From positions 496,001-560,000 of the forward strand of contig CAWIXB010000001.1 in assembly GCA_963839955.1 (NCBI GenBank): 64,000 bases of DNA. The letters are read 5' to 3'. Source of the DNA: CAWIXB01 sp963839955. Lineage in GTDB: Bacteria; Actinomycetota; Actinomycetes; JACCUZ01. The stretch's first letter is position 1. Each line of letters begins with the position of its first letter. The translations under genes were made by a program, and so were the position numbers. Positions 31,930 to 41,126 of the stretch are shown one piece after another. Below the pieces are notes generated by a model, which did no database searches, was not told where the DNA came from, and saw nothing but the letters and a program-made list of their open reading frames with translations.

Positions 31930-32868
31930 TCAGGCGTGGGTCGGGTGCTCGTGGTCGATGTGACCGGCGGCCTCGAACTGGAACGTCGAGTGCTCGACCG
32001 ACACCTCGAAGTGACCGATCAGGCATGCCTGGAGCTCGTCGAGCAACTGGGGGAGGTGCCCGTTGGTGAAGCAGTCGTCGTCGACGACGACATGGGCGCT
32101 GAGCACCGGCAGGTTGCTCGCCACCTGCGACGCGTGCAGGTCGTGCACGGCGTGCACGTGCGCTACGCCGAGGAGGTGGCCCCGGACCTCGGCCAGGTCG
32201 AGACCGCGAGGCGTCGACTCCATCAGCACGTCGACCGTCTGTCGAAGCAGCCGCCAGGTACGCGGCAGGATGAACGCCCCGATGAGCAGGGAGGCGACGG
32301 CGTCGGCACGTTGCCAGTCGAAGAGCGCGATCGAGGCCGCCGCGACAATCACCGCGACGGAGCCGACTGCGTCGGTGAGCACCTCGAGGAACGCGGCGCG
32401 CACGTTCATGTTGTAGTCACGGTGTCCGTGGAGCAGCCCGAGGCCGACGAGGTTCGCAGCGAGCCCGACCGCACCGAACACGAGCATGGGTGTCGACTCG
32501 ACATCGTGCGGGTCGATCAGCCGCCCCACGCCTTCCACGAGGATCCACACGCCGACCGCGAGCAGCACCGCCGCCTGGGCCGCGGCGCCGAGCACCTCCG
32601 CCCGGTGGTATCCCCACGTGCGCTCGGGCGTCGCGGGCCGACGTGCCAACAGCGCGGCGGCCACGGCGAGAGTCAGGCCGGCGGCGTCGGTGAGCATGTG
32701 ACCTGCGTCGGCGAGCAGCGCCAGGCTGCCCGAGATGGCCGCGCCGACGAGCTCGACGACAAGGACTCCGACAGTGAGCAGCAGCACCAGCACCAGGCGC
32801 CCGAGCGAGCCGTCGGCGGCGGGTTGGTGGTGTCCGTGCGTCGCTGCGCCGGTGTCCTGCCTGCCCAA
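31930..32868 (-). CDS. Cation diffusion facilitator (zinc/divalent metal exporter)
   Basis: 312 residues with six TM helices. TM2 contains ALLADAGHMLTDAAGL with the HxxxD metal site; the TM5 counterpart is FLEVLTDAVGSVAV, where Glu replaces the usual His (ExxxD), common in actinobacterial CzcD-like proteins. A His-rich start (ATHGHH) and C-terminal His tail (HIDHEHPTHA) bracket it, and the cytoplasmic domain has VAHVHAVHDLHA. TTG 32868 is chosen because AAGGGAGAG lies six bases upstream; longer forms would enter the preceding gene. Exports Zn2+, Cd2+ or Co2+ by proton antiport. Confidence 0.85.
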   Translation of the reverse strand: MGRQDTGAATHGHHQPAADGSLGRLVLVLLLTVGVLVVELVGAAISGSLALLADAGHMLTDAAGLTLAVAAALLARRPATPERTWGYHRAEVLGAAAQAAVLLAVGVWILVEGVGRLIDPHDVESTPMLVFGAVGLAANLVGLGLLHGHRDYNMNVRAAFLEVLTDAVGSVAVIVAAASIALFDWQRADAVASLLIGAFILPRTWRLLRQTVDVLMESTPRGLDLAEVRGHLLGVAHVHAVHDLHASQVASNLPVLSAHVVVDDDCFTNGHLPQLLDELQACLIGHFEVSVEHSTFQFEAAGHIDHEHPTHA

Positions 32869-32915
32869 CGGTCTCTCCCTTCGGGCGATTCGCCACGCTA
32901 CGGCACGCGCGCCGT

Positions 32916-35900
32916 TCAGCGCCGTACGTCGAGCTCGAACCACACGCGCTTGCCGGCCTGCTGCGACTCGACGCCCCACCGGTCGGCGATGGCCTCGACC
33001 AGCACGAGGCCGCGTCCGCCCTCCGCGAGCTCGATCGCCGCCTGGGCACGCTCCTGGTCGGGGTCGCGCCGCGGCTGCGGAAGCGCGGCGCTGCCGTCGC
33101 CGACCGACACCTTGACCGCCGCCGGCCCGCTCATGATCTGGACGACGAGGCTCGACCTGGCATGCAGGAGGGCGTTGGTGACCAGCTCGCTGACAAGCAG
33201 CGCCGCCATGTCGGCGAGGCCGTCGAGCTCCCAGTCCTGCAGGGTGCTGGTGACGAAGCCGCGTGCCTCGGCCGCGGAGCGCGGCGAGCGCGACAGCTCA
33301 CGCGAGGTCGTGCGGTGCGCGCCGCCCGGTGCGGACTCCGGTGCGGCGCACACAGCGAGCAGGGCGGTGTCGTCGTCGTGGGCGACGTCGCGGCCCATCG
33401 CGCGCAGCGCCCGGTCGCAGGCGTCGTCGGCGGAGGCCGGCGGCTCGGCCATCGCAGCAGCGAGCATCTCGAGTCCGCGTCCCACGTCCAGCTCGCGGTC
33501 CTCCACCAGACCGTCGGTGAACATCAGCAGGGTGCTGCCGGGCGGCATGCGTACCGACATCGAGGTGTAGCGGTGCACACCAGGGTCGCCGACTCCGAGC
33601 GGCAGCCCCGGGTCGAGGTCGAGCAACCGGCTCGTGCCCTCGGCCGTGGACAGCAGCGGTGGCAGATGTCCCGCCGTCGCGATGCGCAAGGTCGCGTCGG
33701 CCGGGTCGAACACGGCGTAGGCACAGGTCGTCAGCTGGGCCTCGTCGATGCTGCGGACGACGCTGTCGAGGCGGGTCAGCACATGCGCCGGGTCGAGACC
33801 TTCGAGTGCGTATCCGCGCAGCGAGGCTCGCAGCTGTCCCATCACGGCCGCGGCGTGCAGGCCACGCCCCATGACGTCACCGATCACCAGACCGGTCTTC
33901 GAACCGGGCAGCTCGATCACGTCGTACCAGTCGCCGCCGACCTGCGTTCCGGCGGCACCGGGCAGATAGCGCGCGGCAACCATCAGCCCGGTCACCGACG
34001 ACGGCACCTGGGGCAGCAGGCTGCGCTGCAGCTCGACCGCGACAGCGCGCTCCCGTTCGTAGGCCTGCGCGGCCTCGAGCCGGACGGCGGCCATCTGCGC
34101 CAGCTGTACCAGCACCGACTCGTCCTCCGCGGTGAAGTCGCCCTCTTCGCGGTCGACGAGCTGGACCAGCCCGAGGTTCGAGCCGTCGCGCGCCACCATG
34201 GGCACGGCGAGCCAACCGGTGCGCGGGAGTCGGTCCGCATCGCTTCCGTCCGGGTCGCGCCACCCGGGATGCGCCTCGAGCGCCGTGCGGGTCAGCCGGA
34301 GGGGCCGGTTGGTGTGCTCGACCTCGGCGCGCAGCGCTTCACCCGCGACGCTCGCATCGATGTCGGCGAGCACGTGGTAGCCGTCGGACGCGGCGTGTCC
34401 GGACCGGGGCGGACCGGTCTGCGCGCCGGGTTCGGTGACCGAGCGCTCGTCCTCCTTGGCGAGACTCGTGACCGCGAGGTGCGCGGGGATCAAGGCCCGC
34501 GCCTGCTCGGTCAGTGTGGCCAGGATGTCGTCGACGCTCTGGGCGCTGGTGGTGAGCAGCGCGGCGCGTGCCAGGTCGTCGAGCCGTCGCGCGTGCCGGG
34601 TCGCCTCGTCGGCCGCCGATTCGCGCAACTTGTTGAGCTGGAGGTTCGCGCGCACCCGTGCGAGCAGCTCGCGCGCGGAGAACGGCTTGACGAGGTAGTC
34701 GTCGGCCCCGCGAAGCAGTCCCTGCACGGCGGACTCCTCGCCCGCGCGGGCCGAGAGCATCACCACCGGAACGCGGGAGGTCCCCGGGAACGCCCGCAGC
34801 CGGCTCAGCAGCTCGAAGCCATCCATGCCGGGCAGGATCACGTCGGTCAGGACCAGGTCCGGCGCGTCGCGACGGGCCGCCTCCAGTGCGTCCTCGGCCG
34901 TGGCCATGACGGTGACGTCGTACGTCGGCTCGAGCAGGCGGCGCAGGTATCCCCGCATGTCGGCGTTGTCGTCGACGACGAGCACGCGGGTCCGGTCGGT
35001 CGAGGCGGCCGCAACGCTGTCCGGCACCGCCGCGCCCGGGCTGGGTGGTACGTCGAGCCAGGTCAGTGCATCGGGGAGCGTCGACGTGGTGGCCGTGGAT
35101 GCGGCCCATGGACCGGTCTCCGGCATCGGCGAGCCGGCTGGCAGTGGCAGGCGCACGGTGAACGTGGTGCCGGCGCCCACGACCGTGTCGACGACGACGG
35201 TGCCGCCGTGCAGGTCGACGATCTCGCGCACCATCGCGAGGCCGATGCCGCTGCCGGCCCGGCTACGGGTGGTCGTCTCGCGCACCCGGTGGAAGCGTTC
35301 GAACAAGTGGGAGAGGTCACCCTCGGGAATGCCTGCTCCTGTGTCACTGACCCGCAGCACGACGGTGCCCGCGTTGCCGGAGACCATTCTGTTGGTGCGC
35401 TCGTCACCGTCGTCGACCGAGAGCGACACGGTGATGTCACCGGACAGAGTGAACTTGAAGGCGTTGGACAGGAGGTTGACGACGAGCCTCTCCCACATCT
35501 CGCGGTCGACGAGTGCTGGGCGCGGCAGCGGCGCGCAGTCGACGTGGAAGCCCATCCCGGCGCCCTCGACCGCGGAACGGAAGAGGCTCGCGACGTCGGC
35601 GGTCAGCGCGCTCACGTCGGTGGGCACGAACTGCGGGTCGGCGTTGCCGGTCTCGAGACTCGTGAAGTCGAGCAACGTGTTCACGAGGTGGAGCAGCCGA
35701 TGGGCGTTTCGGGTGATCAGCTCGAGACGTTCCCGGCGGCGCGGGTCCTCCTCCTCGCCGAGAGCCTCCATGGCTGGGCCGAGGAGCAGCGTCAGCGGGG
35801 TTCGGAGCTCGTGGCTCACGTCGGACATGAACAGCGTCTTGGCCCGGTCGAGCTGGGCGAGCGACTCGGCCCGGGCCGACGCGGCGGCGAACGCGCGCGC

Positions 35901-36956
35901 GTCGGTCAGCGAGGTCCCGATGTGGCGCGCGAGCAGAGTCAGGAAGCTGCGGTAGTCGTCGTCCAGGCGCAGCCGAGGGCTGACGCCCGCGACGAGCACC
36001 CCTCCGGCTGCCGCCGTCCCCGCACCGAGGTCGACGTCCCGCACGGGGCCGCGGGTGTCCGTCGCCTGTCCGACGGGGAGCACCAGCGCCTCGGTGGTCA
36101 CCTCCGGCCCGGTGCCGCTCGGCCATCCGCCCGTCGTGATGTCGAGTCCGCGGAGGTGGCGCACCTCGCGGTCATCGAGCGTGGTCCACAGCGCCTTGTC
36201 ATCCGATCCCCTTGCCGGGTCCGGCAGGGGGATCGTCTCGCGTCGTGCCGGGTGCCCGGGGTCGAGCCCGGTGGCTGCCGTGAGGCGCAGCACGCCGCGT
36301 TCGTCGTCAGGCAGGTAGAGCAACGCGAACGGCAGGTCGAAGACATCGGTGGCCATCACCTCGGCGACCGCCGTTGCGACCTCGTCGTCGTTGCGCGCGT
36401 GCGAGGTGCGCTCGCCGAGCTCGCGCAGCGTGCGCAGCCGGCGCTCACCGAGCACGTAGCCGGTCGTCTCGGTGACCGCGATGAAGACGCCGCCAACGAC
36501 GCCCGCGTCATCGCGCACCGGACCGTAGGAGAACGTGAAGTAGCACTCCTCGGTGTAGCCGCGACGGTGCAGCAGCAGCAGCTGGTTCTCGCTCCAGGTG
36601 GCGGCTCCGCCGTCGATCACCTGCTGGAGCATCGGCCCGATGGTGTCCCACACCTCGGGCCAGATCTCGCGCGTCGGCCGGCCCAGCGCATCGGGGTGCT
36701 TGTCCCCGAGGATCGGCACGAACGCGTCGTTGTAGAAGGTGACGAAGTCGGGCCCCCAGCGCACGCACATGGGGAAGCGGGAGGCCATGCAGATGCTCAG
36801 GGCGTTGTGCAGGCTGCGCGGCCACGTCTCGGGAGGGCCGATCGGCGTGCGGCCCCAGTCGAGTTCGACGATCCGCGCTCCCGTCTCGCCGCCGGCAGCG
36901 AGGACGTCCGCGAGACCACCCCAGCTCTCGACCGGAGAAGGGCCGGGCCGGCTCAC
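32916..36956 (-). CDS. Multidomain hybrid sensor: PAS-GAF-histidine kinase-receiver-GAF-PP2C phosphatase-HATPase
   Basis: 1346 residues. Order: PAS (~30-165; MCVRWGPDFVTFYNDAFVPI), GAF (~180-345), HisKA with phospho-acceptor His382 (SDVSHELRTPLTLLLGP), HATPase_c (NLLSNAFKFT, DTGAGIPEGD, GSGIGLAMVREIVDLHGG), receiver with phospho-acceptor Asp705 (LVLTDVILPGMDG) and Lys in DDYLVKPF, second GAF (~800-960), SpoIIE/PP2C phosphatase (~985-1190; VGGDWYDVIEL, VIGDVMGRGLHAA, FTDGLVEDRE, DDDTALLAV), and a C-terminal RsbW-like HATPase (SELVTNALLHARS, GGRGLVLVEAIA). One polypeptide thus joins two-component input to partner-switching output; it could both phosphorylate and dephosphorylate a STAS protein. 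GTG 36956. Confidence 0.93.
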   Translation of the reverse strand: MSRPGPSPVESWGGLADVLAAGGETGARIVELDWGRTPIGPPETWPRSLHNALSICMASRFPMCVRWGPDFVTFYNDAFVPILGDKHPDALGRPTREIWPEVWDTIGPMLQQVIDGGAATWSENQLLLLHRRGYTEECYFTFSYGPVRDDAGVVGGVFIAVTETTGYVLGERRLRTLRELGERTSHARNDDEVATAVAEVMATDVFDLPFALLYLPDDERGVLRLTAATGLDPGHPARRETIPLPDPARGSDDKALWTTLDDREVRHLRGLDITTGGWPSGTGPEVTTEALVLPVGQATDTRGPVRDVDLGAGTAAAGGVLVAGVSPRLRLDDDYRSFLTLLARHIGTSLTDARAFAAASARAESLAQLDRAKTLFMSDVSHELRTPLTLLLGPAMEALGEEEDPRRRERLELITRNAHRLLHLVNTLLDFTSLETGNADPQFVPTDVSALTADVASLFRSAVEGAGMGFHVDCAPLPRPALVDREMWERLVVNLLSNAFKFTLSGDITVSLSVDDGDERTNRMVSGNAGTVVLRVSDTGAGIPEGDLSHLFERFHRVRETTTRSRAGSGIGLAMVREIVDLHGGTVVVDTVVGAGTTFTVRLPLPAGSPMPETGPWAASTATTSTLPDALTWLDVPPSPGAAVPDSVAAASTDRTRVLVVDDNADMRGYLRRLLEPTYDVTVMATAEDALEAARRDAPDLVLTDVILPGMDGFELLSRLRAFPGTSRVPVVMLSARAGEESAVQGLLRGADDYLVKPFSARELLARVRANLQLNKLRESAADEATRHARRLDDLARAALLTTSAQSVDDILATLTEQARALIPAHLAVTSLAKEDERSVTEPGAQTGPPRSGHAASDGYHVLADIDASVAGEALRAEVEHTNRPLRLTRTALEAHPGWRDPDGSDADRLPRTGWLAVPMVARDGSNLGLVQLVDREEGDFTAEDESVLVQLAQMAAVRLEAAQAYERERAVAVELQRSLLPQVPSSVTGLMVAARYLPGAAGTQVGGDWYDVIELPGSKTGLVIGDVMGRGLHAAAVMGQLRASLRGYALEGLDPAHVLTRLDSVVRSIDEAQLTTCAYAVFDPADATLRIATAGHLPPLLSTAEGTSRLLDLDPGLPLGVGDPGVHRYTSMSVRMPPGSTLLMFTDGLVEDRELDVGRGLEMLAAAMAEPPASADDACDRALRAMGRDVAHDDDTALLAVCAAPESAPGGAHRTTSRELSRSPRSAAEARGFVTSTLQDWELDGLADMAALLVSELVTNALLHARSSLVVQIMSGPAAVKVSVGDGSAALPQPRRDPDQERAQAAIELAEGGRGLVLVEAIADRWGVESQQAGKRVWFELDVRR

Positions 36957-37033
36957 CGGCCGCCTCGTGACGCTGCGAGTCGGGACACCTCGTCACGGTA
37001 ACCGGCTGCGCCCCGTCGGTTGCCGACCATGGG

Positions 37034-38503
37034 TCAACCGCCCTGTTCGCGGTACCAGCCGGCGAGCCTGCCGGAGCGGGACACGGCGCGGAGCCGGCGC
37101 TCCACCTGGACGCTGAGCGACTCGAGAGTCACGATGATGAGGTCGTCACCGGCGCGCAGCGGGGTCGACGGAGAAGGCACGAAGGCGCGGCCCTCGCGGA
37201 CGATCAGCGTGACCGCGGCGCCGGTCGGCAGCCGGAGCTCGAACACCTCGACGCCGGCGAGGCGCGACTCGTCGTCGACGTGCACCTGGAGCAGGTCGGC
37301 ATCGAGGCGCAACAACGGCGACGACTCGATCTCGAGAGGCTGTGCGGCGCCGGCCTCGATCACGCCGAGCCGCTCGGCGACCCAGCCCAAGGTCGGCCCC
37401 TGGACGAGTGTATAGACGACGACGAGGACGAAGACGATGTTGAAGATCTGCTCGCTGCCCGTCACGGTGGCGAAGACGATGGGCACCGCGCCGCGAAGCC
37501 CGGCCCACGACAGGAACGCCTGCTCCCGCAGCGGTGTGCGGAACGGCAGCGCAGAGGCGAGCACCGAGAGCGGGCGGGCGACCAGCAGGAGCACCAGGCC
37601 GACGCCGAGAGCGGGCAGCACGGCGCCGCCGAGCTCCCGCGGTGTCGCGAGCAGGCCGAGCATCACGAACAGCCCGATCTGGGCGAGCCACGCGAACCCC
37701 TCCGCGAAGCTGCGGGTGGCCGCACGGTGGGGCAGCCTGGCGTTACCGAGCACCAGCGCGGCCAGGTAGACCGCGAGAAAGCCACTGGCATGCGCGACGG
37801 CCGCGGCGCCGTACGCGGTGATGCACAAGGCGACGACGGCCAGCGGGTAGAGGCCCGAGGCCGGCAGGGCGATGCGGCGTACGCCCCAGGCCCCGACCCA
37901 GCCGAGCGCCACCCCGATGACCCCGCCCAGCGCCAGCTCGTAGGCGATGAGGGCCAGCAGAGCCCACCAGGTCGGTGCCTCGCTCTCGGCCAGCGCAACG
38001 ACGACGATGACGACCGGCGCGTCGTTGAAGCCGGACTCTGCCTCCAGGGTGCCGGCCAGCCGCGGTGGCAGCGGCACACGGCGCAGCAAGGAGAAGACGG
38101 CCGCCGAGTCGGTCGGGGCGAGGACGGCGCCGATGAGCACCGCCTCCCGCCAGTCGAGGTCGAGCAGAACCTTGGCGGCAGCCCCGGTGACGACGAGGGA
38201 CACAGCCGAGCCGAGCGTCGCGAGCACCGCCGCCCGCCCGACGACCGGCCGGATCGTCTTCCAGGGGGTCGTGAGCCCGCCCTCGGCGAGAATGACGACC
38301 AGCGCGGCGTAGCCCAGCGCCCGCGCGAGCTCGTCGTCATCGAAGTCCAGCCCGATCGCGTCCTCGCCGATGACCAGGCCGACGCCGAGATAGAGCAGCA
38401 GCGTGGGCAGGCCGGTGCCCACCGACAGGCGGACGGCGGCGATGCTCACGAGCAGCACGACGGCGCCCGCGAGGAGGAGGAGGTTCAGCTGGTCGACCGA
38501 CAC
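37034..38503 (-). CDS. Potassium/proton antiporter, CvrA/NhaP2 type
   Basis: 489 residues. Twelve or so TM helices of the CPA1/CPA2 fold (residues 5-375), including VLAPTDSAAVFSLLRRVPLP and LEAESGFNDAPVVIVVVALA (ND-type cation site) and FLSWAGLRGAVPIVFATV. The C-terminal ~100 residues form a cytoplasmic RCK-C/TrkA-C domain (LRLPTGAAVTLIVREGRAF, LRAGDDLIIV). The family exchanges K+ or Na+ for H+. ATG/GTG start at 38503 (MSVDQLNLLLLAG). Its start lies three bases after the 5-FCL gene stop. Confidence 0.87.
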   Translation of the reverse strand: MSVDQLNLLLLAGAVVLLVSIAAVRLSVGTGLPTLLLYLGVGLVIGEDAIGLDFDDDELARALGYAALVVILAEGGLTTPWKTIRPVVGRAAVLATLGSAVSLVVTGAAAKVLLDLDWREAVLIGAVLAPTDSAAVFSLLRRVPLPPRLAGTLEAESGFNDAPVVIVVVALAESEAPTWWALLALIAYELALGGVIGVALGWVGAWGVRRIALPASGLYPLAVVALCITAYGAAAVAHASGFLAVYLAALVLGNARLPHRAATRSFAEGFAWLAQIGLFVMLGLLATPRELGGAVLPALGVGLVLLLVARPLSVLASALPFRTPLREQAFLSWAGLRGAVPIVFATVTGSEQIFNIVFVLVVVYTLVQGPTLGWVAERLGVIEAGAAQPLEIESSPLLRLDADLLQVHVDDESRLAGVEVFELRLPTGAAVTLIVREGRAFVPSPSTPLRAGDDLIIVTLESLSVQVERRLRAVSRSGRLAGWYREQGG

Positions 38504-38506
38504 GCC

Positions 38507-39094
38507 TCAGCTCCCGCCACAGCGATGGACCCCGCCGGGGGTCACCACCGCGGTCACGGGACGGTCGTGCCCTTCGGTGGGCACGCTGGGCAGCACCTCT
38601 CCGTCGTAGAGCAACGCGACCACCGGCTTGTCGCCGACGCGGGCCAGCGCCCGGTCGTACGATCCGCCGCCTCGGCCGAGCCGACGCCCGCCTTCGTCGA
38701 CGGCCAGCGCCGGGACGACGACCACGTCCGCGGCCTTGACTGCGTCCACACCGAGGCGGGGTCCCCCGGGAGTCCACACGCCTTTGCCGTCCTGGGCAAT
38801 GGGGGTCGAGCCGTCGTAGTCTGCCCAGTCGAGGTCAAGATCGTCTCGCAGCACCGGCAACAGGATGCGCGTCCCCCTGGCGGTGAGAGCGTCCAGGAGG
38901 TCGGTGGTAGATGGTTCCGTGCCGAGGGAGAGGTAGGCGGCCACAGACCGTGCAGCCCGGACCTCGGGGACGCCGAGCAGGGCGCGACAGATCGCCGTCG
39001 CGGCGGTCGCCCGCGCGGCCGCAGTCATCGCACGTCGCCCGGCGAGCACCCGAGTACGCAGTTCCGCCTTGGGCGGCGGCGTGAGGGATGACAC
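38507..39094 (-). CDS. 5-formyltetrahydrofolate cyclo-ligase
   Basis: 195 residues from GTG 39094. K-ELR-RVLAGRRAM at the N-terminus is the ATP/substrate helix; the hallmark is VPALAVDEGGRRLGRGGGSYDRAL, split here as ALAVDEGGRRLGRGGGSYDR, the folate/ATP-binding loop. ARSVAAYLSLGTEPSTTDLL is also conserved. It rescues 5-formyl-THF to 5,10-methenyl-THF with ATP. In many actinomycetes it precedes galU-moeA; here a diguanylate cyclase on the other strand has come between. Divergent from that gene by 63 bp. Confidence 0.9.
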   Translation of the reverse strand: MSSLTPPPKAELRTRVLAGRRAMTAAARATAATAICRALLGVPEVRAARSVAAYLSLGTEPSTTDLLDALTARGTRILLPVLRDDLDLDWADYDGSTPIAQDGKGVWTPGGPRLGVDAVKAADVVVVPALAVDEGGRRLGRGGGSYDRALARVGDKPVVALLYDGEVLPSVPTEGHDRPVTAVVTPGGVHRCGGS

Positions 39095-39157
39095 CGTGGA
39101 AGCATCGCAGCGAGCGGGGGACGCCCGCGAGTCCGAGCACGAGAGGGCGGTGACCCA

Positions 39158-41104
39158 GTGAGCCTGCGCAGGCGGCTGTGGCTCGTCCTGGGTGGTCTCT
39201 TTCTGCTGCCCCTCGTGATCGGGACGCTGGTCTACGCCTTCGTCGTGCCGGGGATCGAGGACGAGCAGGTTGACGCGGAGCTGCGCGCGGCGAGCACCGT
39301 GGTGACCTCCGAGCTGGTCGACATCTGCCACCTGCTCGGGGTTGCTGGCCGTGGAGTCGCGCTCGAATCAGCCCTAGCGACCCCCGGGGATGCAGTGCGG
39401 ACGGCGGTGGCCGGCCGCGACGCGACGTACGCCGTGGTGCGCGGGCCGTCGGGCAACGTCGTGGCCGAGGCAGGCAACCGTCCGGCCGGTTCGGTGGCCG
39501 GCCTGCCCGACTGCATCGACGAGGACGCGAACTCACCGGTTCTCGCACAGCAGATCCCCGTCACAGGGGTTCCCGGTGCCTCCTCCGTCGTCCTCGCTCG
39601 TGCCGTTGACGACCGCTTGCTCACTGACCTGAGCCGACGCAGCCGGCTCGACGGTGCGATCGTCGTGCTGACCGGGACGGGCGCCGACACCGCCCTCGTG
39701 GCCACCTCCGCCGAGCCCGGGCCGACCGAGAGCATCGTCAGCGCGGTGCGCTCCGCCGGCACCGCGGCCGCCGTCGATGGGTGGCGGACGGAGGTCGCGC
39801 GCCCTGCGTCGGGCGCGCCGTACACCGTCGTCGTCGCGGCTGCCGATCCAGTGACCGGATCGTCGGTCAGCCTGCTCGCGATCGCGCTTCTCGGGGGCTG
39901 TGCCGTCGTCGCGGGCCTCCTCGTGCTCATCGTGGCGCGCGGGCTCAGCCAACCGTTCGCCGACCTGACCGAGGCGGCCGAGCAGATCTCGAAGGGCAAC
40001 TTCGACACCACACTCTCGGGGTCGACGAAGGGGGAGGCGCGCCGGCTCTCGGAGGCCTTCAACCGCATGACTGTGGCACTTCGTGCCGACCGCACCGCCC
40101 TCGAACAGAGCCGCCAGGAACTGCGCAGGAGCTTCGACCGGATCGGCGACACCCTCGAGACCACCCACGACCTCGAGGGCCTGCTCGGGGTGGTCCTCGA
40201 CACGGCGGCCGTCACCCTGCAGGCGCGCGCGGGCGTCGTGCTGTGGGGCGCCCCCGACCAGATCACGGTCGTCGCTCAACGCGGCTTCGACGAGGGCGGC
40301 GGGCCGAGAGCCGTCGCACCCGGTGAAGGGGTTCTCGGGCGGGTCATCGCCTCGGGCGAGGCGGTGCGCGGCCGGCTCGGTTCCGGCCCCGCCGAGTTGA
40401 ACCCGTCAGCCACCGAGCCACAAGAGGGCGACGTCCTCGCGGTTGCGCTGCGCAGCATGGGCTCCGTCCTCGGGGTGATCGCGCTCTACGACCGCAACGA
40501 CGGCCGCCCCTTCGACAGCGACAGCGAGCATGCGTTGAGCACACTGGCGGGCCAGGGCGGCGTGGCGGCCGACAACGTCCAGCTGCACCAGGAGGCAGAG
40601 CGGCTGTCGACGACGGACGGGCTCACCGGCCTCTGGAACTTCCGCTACCTGTCGATGAGCCTGGCGCGAGAGATCGAGCGCGCCACTCGGTTCGAGCGAC
40701 CGCTCGCGGTCCTCATGCTCGACCTCGACAACTTCAAGGCGGTCAACGACGAGCACGGGCACGCGGCCGGCGACTCGGTGCTGCGCGAGCTGGCCAGGCG
40801 GGTGCAGGAGCAGATCCGCGAGGTCGACACCTTCGCCCGCTACGGCGGCGAGGAGTTCGTCGTCGTACTGCCTGAGACGACGATCGAAGGGGCCTCCCAG
40901 CTCGCCGAGCGGGTCTGCAACGCGGTGCGCCGCAAGCCGTTCAACGCCAACGGTGAGGGCACGCTGCGGATCACCGTGTCCGTCGGGGGCGCGGCGTTCC
41001 CCAACCACGGAGCCAGCGCCGCGACGCTCATGCGGGCGGCCGACCGGGCGCTCTACGTCGCGAAGGACGCGGGCCGAGACCGCTGGCACGTGCCGGACGC
41101 CTAG
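39158..41104 (+). CDS. Membrane diguanylate cyclase (extracellular sensor-HAMP-GAF-GGDEF)
   Basis: 648 residues from GTG 39158. TM1 (LWLVLGGLFLLPLVIGTLVY), an extracellular sensor to ~245, TM2 (SLLAIALLGGCAVVAGLLVL), HAMP (LSQPFADLTEAAEQISKGNF), GAF (~325-490), then GGDEF. The active-site signature is YGGEEFVVVLPE (GGEEF at 563-567), and the product-inhibition I-site RxxD (Arg554-Asp557) is intact, so it should make c-di-GMP and be feedback-inhibited. DGLTGLWNFRYL opens the domain. No EAL domain. The extracellular region resembles a dCache-like or CHASE-like module but is not confidently assigned. Confidence 0.92.
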   Translation: MSLRRRLWLVLGGLFLLPLVIGTLVYAFVVPGIEDEQVDAELRAASTVVTSELVDICHLLGVAGRGVALESALATPGDAVRTAVAGRDATYAVVRGPSGNVVAEAGNRPAGSVAGLPDCIDEDANSPVLAQQIPVTGVPGASSVVLARAVDDRLLTDLSRRSRLDGAIVVLTGTGADTALVATSAEPGPTESIVSAVRSAGTAAAVDGWRTEVARPASGAPYTVVVAAADPVTGSSVSLLAIALLGGCAVVAGLLVLIVARGLSQPFADLTEAAEQISKGNFDTTLSGSTKGEARRLSEAFNRMTVALRADRTALEQSRQELRRSFDRIGDTLETTHDLEGLLGVVLDTAAVTLQARAGVVLWGAPDQITVVAQRGFDEGGGPRAVAPGEGVLGRVIASGEAVRGRLGSGPAELNPSATEPQEGDVLAVALRSMGSVLGVIALYDRNDGRPFDSDSEHALSTLAGQGGVAADNVQLHQEAERLSTTDGLTGLWNFRYLSMSLAREIERATRFERPLAVLMLDLDNFKAVNDEHGHAAGDSVLRELARRVQEQIREVDTFARYGGEEFVVVLPETTIEGASQLAERVCNAVRRKPFNANGEGTLRITVSVGGAAFPNHGASAATLMRAADRALYVAKDAGRDRWHVPDA

Positions 41105-41126
41105 ACCGGCTACTAGGGTTTCGGGC

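Noticed and set aside
33162..37001. A ~1280-codon plus-strand frame opposite the hybrid kinase
   Set aside because: It is the GC-rich antisense of a verified multidomain gene; composition (Arg/Gly/His-rich) and absence of domains mark it as a shadow.
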